Assembly (NCBI GenBank): GCA_964539615.1
Contig: CAZIJP010000113.1
Location: 1-8,761 of the forward strand
From: CAYRFE01 sp964539615
GTDB taxonomy: Bacteria; Macinerneyibacteriota; Macinerneyibacteria; Macinerneyibacteriales; CAYRFE01
Direction: 5' to 3'
DNA: 8,761 nucleotides
Part shown: positions 6,413 through 8,761 of the stretch, in pieces
Numbering within the stretch: the stretch's first letter is position 1
How the letters are laid out: each line of letters opens with the position of its first letter
Position numbers and translations under genes: made by a program
Notes under the pieces: generated by a model
What the model saw: the letters and a program-made list of their open reading frames with translations, nothing else
The model's database searches: none
What the model was told of the DNA's origin: nothing

Positions 6413-6935
6413 AACGAACGATCTCCTCCAGTGACTTTCGCGGGCGCTGTGCGGGAGATTCGCCGGCATAACCGAGCGTGATGATGCTTACCACAAATTT
6501 GTCGGCGGGAATATTGAGTACCGGGCGGATCGCATCCTGCGTATACCATGCCACCCAGCAGGTTGCAAGCCCTTGTGTTTCCGCTTCAAGCACGATATGC
6601 TCGATCGCGATGGCCGTATCGCGGATGATCTGTTTCAATTCAAAAAGCAATGTTGTCTCATCTACGAAAAGTGATGCCGTATCTGCTATTCTGCTCTGCA
6701 TATCTCCAACACAAACAATAATAACCGGCGCCGTGTTCATCCATTGCTGATCGTGAGCGGTATCGGCGATCAGTTTGCGTTTTTCTTCGGATTTGACAAC
6801 GATGAAGTGCCATGGCTGGGTATTGCTGCCCGATGGAGCAAGGCGGGCGCTTTCCAGTATTTGCTGTAATTTTTCTTCTTCGACCGGTTTATCGAGATAC
6901 TTGCGGATGCTTCTGCGGGATTCAATGGCTTTCAT
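6399..6935 (-). CDS. FMN-dependent nitroreductase family protein
   Basis: The protein has 178 residues, with AGGAGA seven bases before the ATG. The N-terminal RRSIRKY (7-13) contacts the FMN phosphate in this family. APSGSNTQPWHFIVV (about 33-47) is the family signature around the flavin. The C-terminal LGYAGESPAQRPRKSLEEIV is the usual flavin-proximal tail. Members use NAD(P)H to reduce nitro compounds, quinones or related electrophiles as homodimers. The protein is at the short end of the family, with no obvious missing motif. It is the first gene of a two-gene operon with the DJ-1-family protein and has its own near-consensus promoter, so a shared role in handling electrophilic or oxidative stress is a reasonable inference. 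Confidence 0.92.
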   Translation of the reverse strand: MKAIESRRSIRKYLDKPVEEEKLQQILESARLAPSGSNTQPWHFIVVKSEEKRKLIADTAHDQQWMNTAPVIIVCVGDMQSRIADTASLFVDETTLLFELKQIIRDTAIAIEHIVLEAETQGLATCWVAWYTQDAIRPVLNIPADKFVVSIITLGYAGESPAQRPRKSLEEIVRYESW

Positions 6936-6957
6936 AGGATCTCCTATCGTTTATGGG

Positions 6958-6986
6958 ATTATCGGAGAACAAAGAGGCATTGTCAA
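6958..6986 (-). promoter_or_regulatory. Near-consensus promoter of the nitroreductase/DJ-1 operon
   Basis: On the minus strand, TTGACA (6981-6986, perfect) and GATAAT (6958-6963, 5 of 6) are separated by 17 bases. The transcript would start near 6951, leaving a leader of about 16 bases that is mostly the ribosome site. No operator-like repeat overlaps the boxes, so strong constitutive expression is plausible. Confidence 0.78.
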
Positions 6987-7027
6987 GAGATTGAAATCTG
7001 GTGGATGAGTTTTTTAAAGAAAAAAAA

Positions 7028-7399
7028 TCACAAAATATCATTATGCATTTGCTCAAAAGCATGTTTAATTTCCGGTATATGTTTTCTACAAACAGTAAAC
7101 ACGATCTCGGCATTAATATCAAAGTAATGATGTGAAATAATATCTCTCATGCCTTTAACACCTTTCCAGTCTATTGCCGGATAGGTTGATAATAGTTTTC
7201 CATCAGTGATTTTATCAAGATTTTTACAACTTTAGCCAATAGCAATAAGCATCATAGAAATTGAATCAAGCATATCTAATCCATTGTCGGAAGCAATAAA
7301 ATCATTGGGATTTGAAATTTTTGAAATCCTTCGTTCGATTCGACCGATTGCAAGGAGCATTTGTGTAAGTATTTCTTAAACTAAAATGCTATCAAACAT
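7028..7399 (-). pseudogene. hepT: HepT-like HEPN-domain toxin interrupted by two in-frame TAA codons
   Basis: One continuous frame of 123 codons runs from an ATG at 7399, overlapping the end of the antitoxin gene by 8 nt, to a TGA at 7028. It is interrupted only by TAA at codon 8 (7376-7378) and TAA at codon 56 (7232-7234). Ignoring these, it reads as a full-length HepT (DUF86) protein: MFDSILV, DFIASDNGLDMLDSIS, then LLSTYPAIDWKGVKGMRD and the RNase motif RDIISHHY (R85, H90, Y92, the Rx4-6H plus Tyr pattern of HEPN toxins). There is no frameshift. The second TAA falls where the family usually has Glu after AIG, so GAA to TAA is the simplest explanation. Other genes here (for example those ending at 1728, 4751, 5816 and 6399) use TAA as a normal stop, so codon reassignment is unlikely. 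I read it as a recently inactivated toxin. Confidence 0.8.
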
Positions 7400-7697
7400 A
7401 GATCGCTTCCTTTTCGATGCGGTTTTTTAAAAAGGTATTCATAAGATGTGTAAATGGTATTACATCGACAGATCGTTGAAAATCGTCTTCTAAGATTTGC
7501 TTAATATGTACCAGCGCAAAAATATCAGGTTCTTGTAATTCAACAACAATATCGATGTCACTTTCTGAATGTGCTTGATCTTTTGCAAAAGAACCGAACA
7601 ATCCGAGTTTTATAAGGCCGAAACGCTGTTTAAATTCAGGTTTTAACATACGCAATTCTTGTACTATTGAATTTTTATCTAATAACTGATTATTCAT
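7392..7697 (-). CDS. mntA: MNT-family nucleotidyltransferase antitoxin (MntA-like)
   Basis: The protein has 101 residues. The ATG at 7697, preceded by AGGA five bases upstream, is preferred over an in-frame ATG at 7721. The minimal nucleotidyltransferase motif is complete: GSFAKDQAHSESDID with G35, S36, D47 and D49, and the third acidic residue D78 in RSVDVI. In characterised MNT/HEPN pairs the antitoxin transfers AMP to a tyrosine of the HepT toxin and so silences it. The gene order (antitoxin first, toxin overlapping its stop) matches such pairs. Both genes are visibly more AT-rich than their neighbours, which suggests separate acquisition. The antitoxin is intact while the toxin carries nonsense codons. 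Confidence 0.87.
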   Translation of the reverse strand: MNNQLLDKNSIVQELRMLKPEFKQRFGLIKLGLFGSFAKDQAHSESDIDIVVELQEPDIFALVHIKQILEDDFQRSVDVIPFTHLMNTFLKNRIEKEAIYV

Positions 7698-7820
7698 AAT
7701 TGTCCTATCGGTGTAAACCAAATTGTTTAAAACTGATTCTCATACAGCAAATATTCGATGATTTACGCTTGAATGCAAGAATAATTACAATAACCGAATG
7801 AAAACAAAAAGTAATTTCCC

Positions 7821-7849
7821 TTGACATGTATCTGTTTTCCCTCTATTTC
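7821..7849 (+). promoter_or_regulatory. Probable promoter of the EamA transporter
   Basis: TTGACA at 7821-7826 matches the -35 consensus exactly. Seventeen bases later, TATTTC (7844-7849) matches only the first three positions of the -10 box. The start would be near 7856, about 44 bases before the preferred ATG at 7900. The rest of the divergent intergenic stretch (7698-7820) is AT-rich; I see no clear promoter for the antitoxin gene in it. Confidence 0.5.
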
Positions 7850-7899
7850 TTGTGAGCGATATTTCGCCAGCCGAATTTATGCGGCCTACGAAAGGGTAT

Positions 7900-8761
7900 A
7901 TGCGAAACAAGACATTCTATCTTTATATGGCGGCACTCGTCCCCATGATCATTTGGGGTTTTTCATTTGTGGGTACAAAGATTATGTATGAGATGTATCA
8001 ACCGTTTACGACAGTCTTTTTTCGCCTTGTCATCTCCGCATCTCTCATGTGGGTGATCGCAAAACTCATGCGGGTACGAGAAAAGATACGCCCCGAAGAT
8101 TACAAACTGTTTTTCCTGCTGACGTTTTTTGAGCCGTTCTGTTATTTTCTCGGCGAAAGTTACGGTGTGCTTTATACACCGGCCACATTGTCGTCGGTCA
8201 TTATCGCTACGATACCGGTGGTCACGCCGATCGTTGCATGGTTTGTGCTGAAGGAACGGTTATCCGTTTTTGCCATTATCGGTGTGGTCATATCATTCGG
8301 CGGGGTGGTCGTGATGTCGATCAATAAAGACCTGTCGTTTGCGGCGCCGTTGAAGGGGATCCTTTTGCTGTTCTTTGCCGTAGTGAGCGGGGTCGGTTAC
8401 GGGATCGTTGTGCGAAAACTTGCCGATAAATATTCGCCGGTCACCATCGTTAAAACCCAAAACACTGCAGGGGCGTTTTTCTTTCTTCCTTTGTTTTTAA
8501 TTTTTGACCTGCCGACATTTCCGGCTGTATTTCCGTCTTCACGGATCATTATAACTCTTATACTTCTGGCGGTATTTGCTTCAACGCTCACATTCATCCT
8601 GTTCACCATGGCTGTGCGCGGACTCGGTATCAGCAAGGCCAATATTTTCACCAACACCATACCGGTATTTACGGCACTTTTTTCCTATATACTTGTCGGC
8701 GAGACCTTCAGTTTTCAAAAAGTGATCGGCATGGTTGTGGTTATCGGAGGATTATTTTTAG
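7900..8761 (+). CDS. EamA/DMT-superfamily transporter (3' end cut by window edge)
   Basis: The frame is open from ATG at 7900 to the right edge: 287 complete codons. Two EamA repeats are visible. The first starts at ALVPMIIWGFSFVGTKI (about residue 12), passes through TPATLSSVIIATIPVVTPIVAW and ends with the LKERLS...GVVISFGGVVVM signature. The second contains GLGISKANIFTNTIPVFTALFSY, LVGETFSFQKVIG and the start of the final helix. The family usually has ten membrane helices and about 290-310 residues, so nearly all of the gene is present. Members export amino acids, metabolites or drugs; the substrate is not predictable. AAAGGG at 7891-7896 precedes the chosen start. An in-frame ATG at 7879 would add seven residues but has no ribosome site. 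It is the only plus-strand gene here. Confidence 0.9.
   Translation, partial: MRNKTFYLYMAALVPMIIWGFSFVGTKIMYEMYQPFTTVFFRLVISASLMWVIAKLMRVREKIRPEDYKLFFLLTFFEPFCYFLGESYGVLYTPATLSSVIIATIPVVTPIVAWFVLKERLSVFAIIGVVISFGGVVVMSINKDLSFAAPLKGILLLFFAVVSGVGYGIVVRKLADKYSPVTIVKTQNTAGAFFFLPLFLIFDLPTFPAVFPSSRIIITLILLAVFASTLTFILFTMAVRGLGISKANIFTNTIPVFTALFSYILVGETFSFQKVIGMVVVIGGLFL

Noticed and set aside
6922..7122. Minus-strand open frame of 66 codons
   Set aside because: It overlaps the HepT 3' end in another frame and runs through the nitroreductase promoter; the sequence has no recognisable features.
7028..7399. Reassignment of TAA to a sense codon as the explanation for the HepT stops
   Set aside because: TAA ends at least four other genes in the window at positions that match family length, and none of those genes contains an internal TAA.
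8397..8660. Minus-strand open frame of 87 codons at the right end
   Set aside because: It is antisense to the second EamA repeat of the transporter, which is well supported on the plus strand.
1..8761. CRISPR arrays, tRNA or rRNA genes, insertion sequences
   Set aside because: No spaced direct repeats, no tRNA or rRNA-like sequence and no transposase or terminal inverted repeats were seen on reading both strands.

Overview
The window is bacterial, of moderate GC content, densely packed and mostly transcribed from the minus strand. Starts are mainly ATG with good GGAGG-type ribosome sites, and several promoters follow TTGACA-N17-TATAAT closely. No taxonomic marker is present. A Cache-HAMP-class III adenylate cyclase next to a NapH-like membrane iron-sulfur protein, with an FMN nitroreductase further on, would fit a spirochaete or another anaerobic or facultative diderm. 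That placement is inference only.

Layout on the minus strand, right to left: an AT-rich toxin-antitoxin pair (MNT antitoxin 7392-7697; HepT toxin 7028-7399, which carries two in-frame TAA codons); a nitroreductase/DJ-1 operon (6935 to 5816) behind a near-consensus promoter; a second unit starting at 5615 with a 40-codon ORF and a metallophosphoesterase, followed after 56 bp by a tightly coupled DUF3795 / GNAT / SAM-methyltransferase trio ending at 3074; a C-terminal remnant of a second GNAT gene (2794-3072); a polyferredoxin-like membrane protein (1728-2612); and a membrane adenylate cyclase running off the left edge (1-1661). At the right end, one plus-strand EamA/DMT-family exporter (7900 to the edge) is transcribed divergently from the toxin-antitoxin pair.

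Functionally the window looks like chromosomal housekeeping and accessory material: cAMP signalling, membrane electron transfer, small-molecule modification enzymes, redox and stress enzymes, and a transporter. The least ordinary items are the HepT gene interrupted only by two nonsense codons while its antitoxin stays open, the truncated GNAT, the phosphoesterase whose GHxH motif reads GYSH, and a small ORF placed exactly between a strong promoter and the phosphoesterase. I did not find a convincing novel multi-gene system. The translationally coupled DUF3795-GNAT-methyltransferase cassette is the closest candidate.
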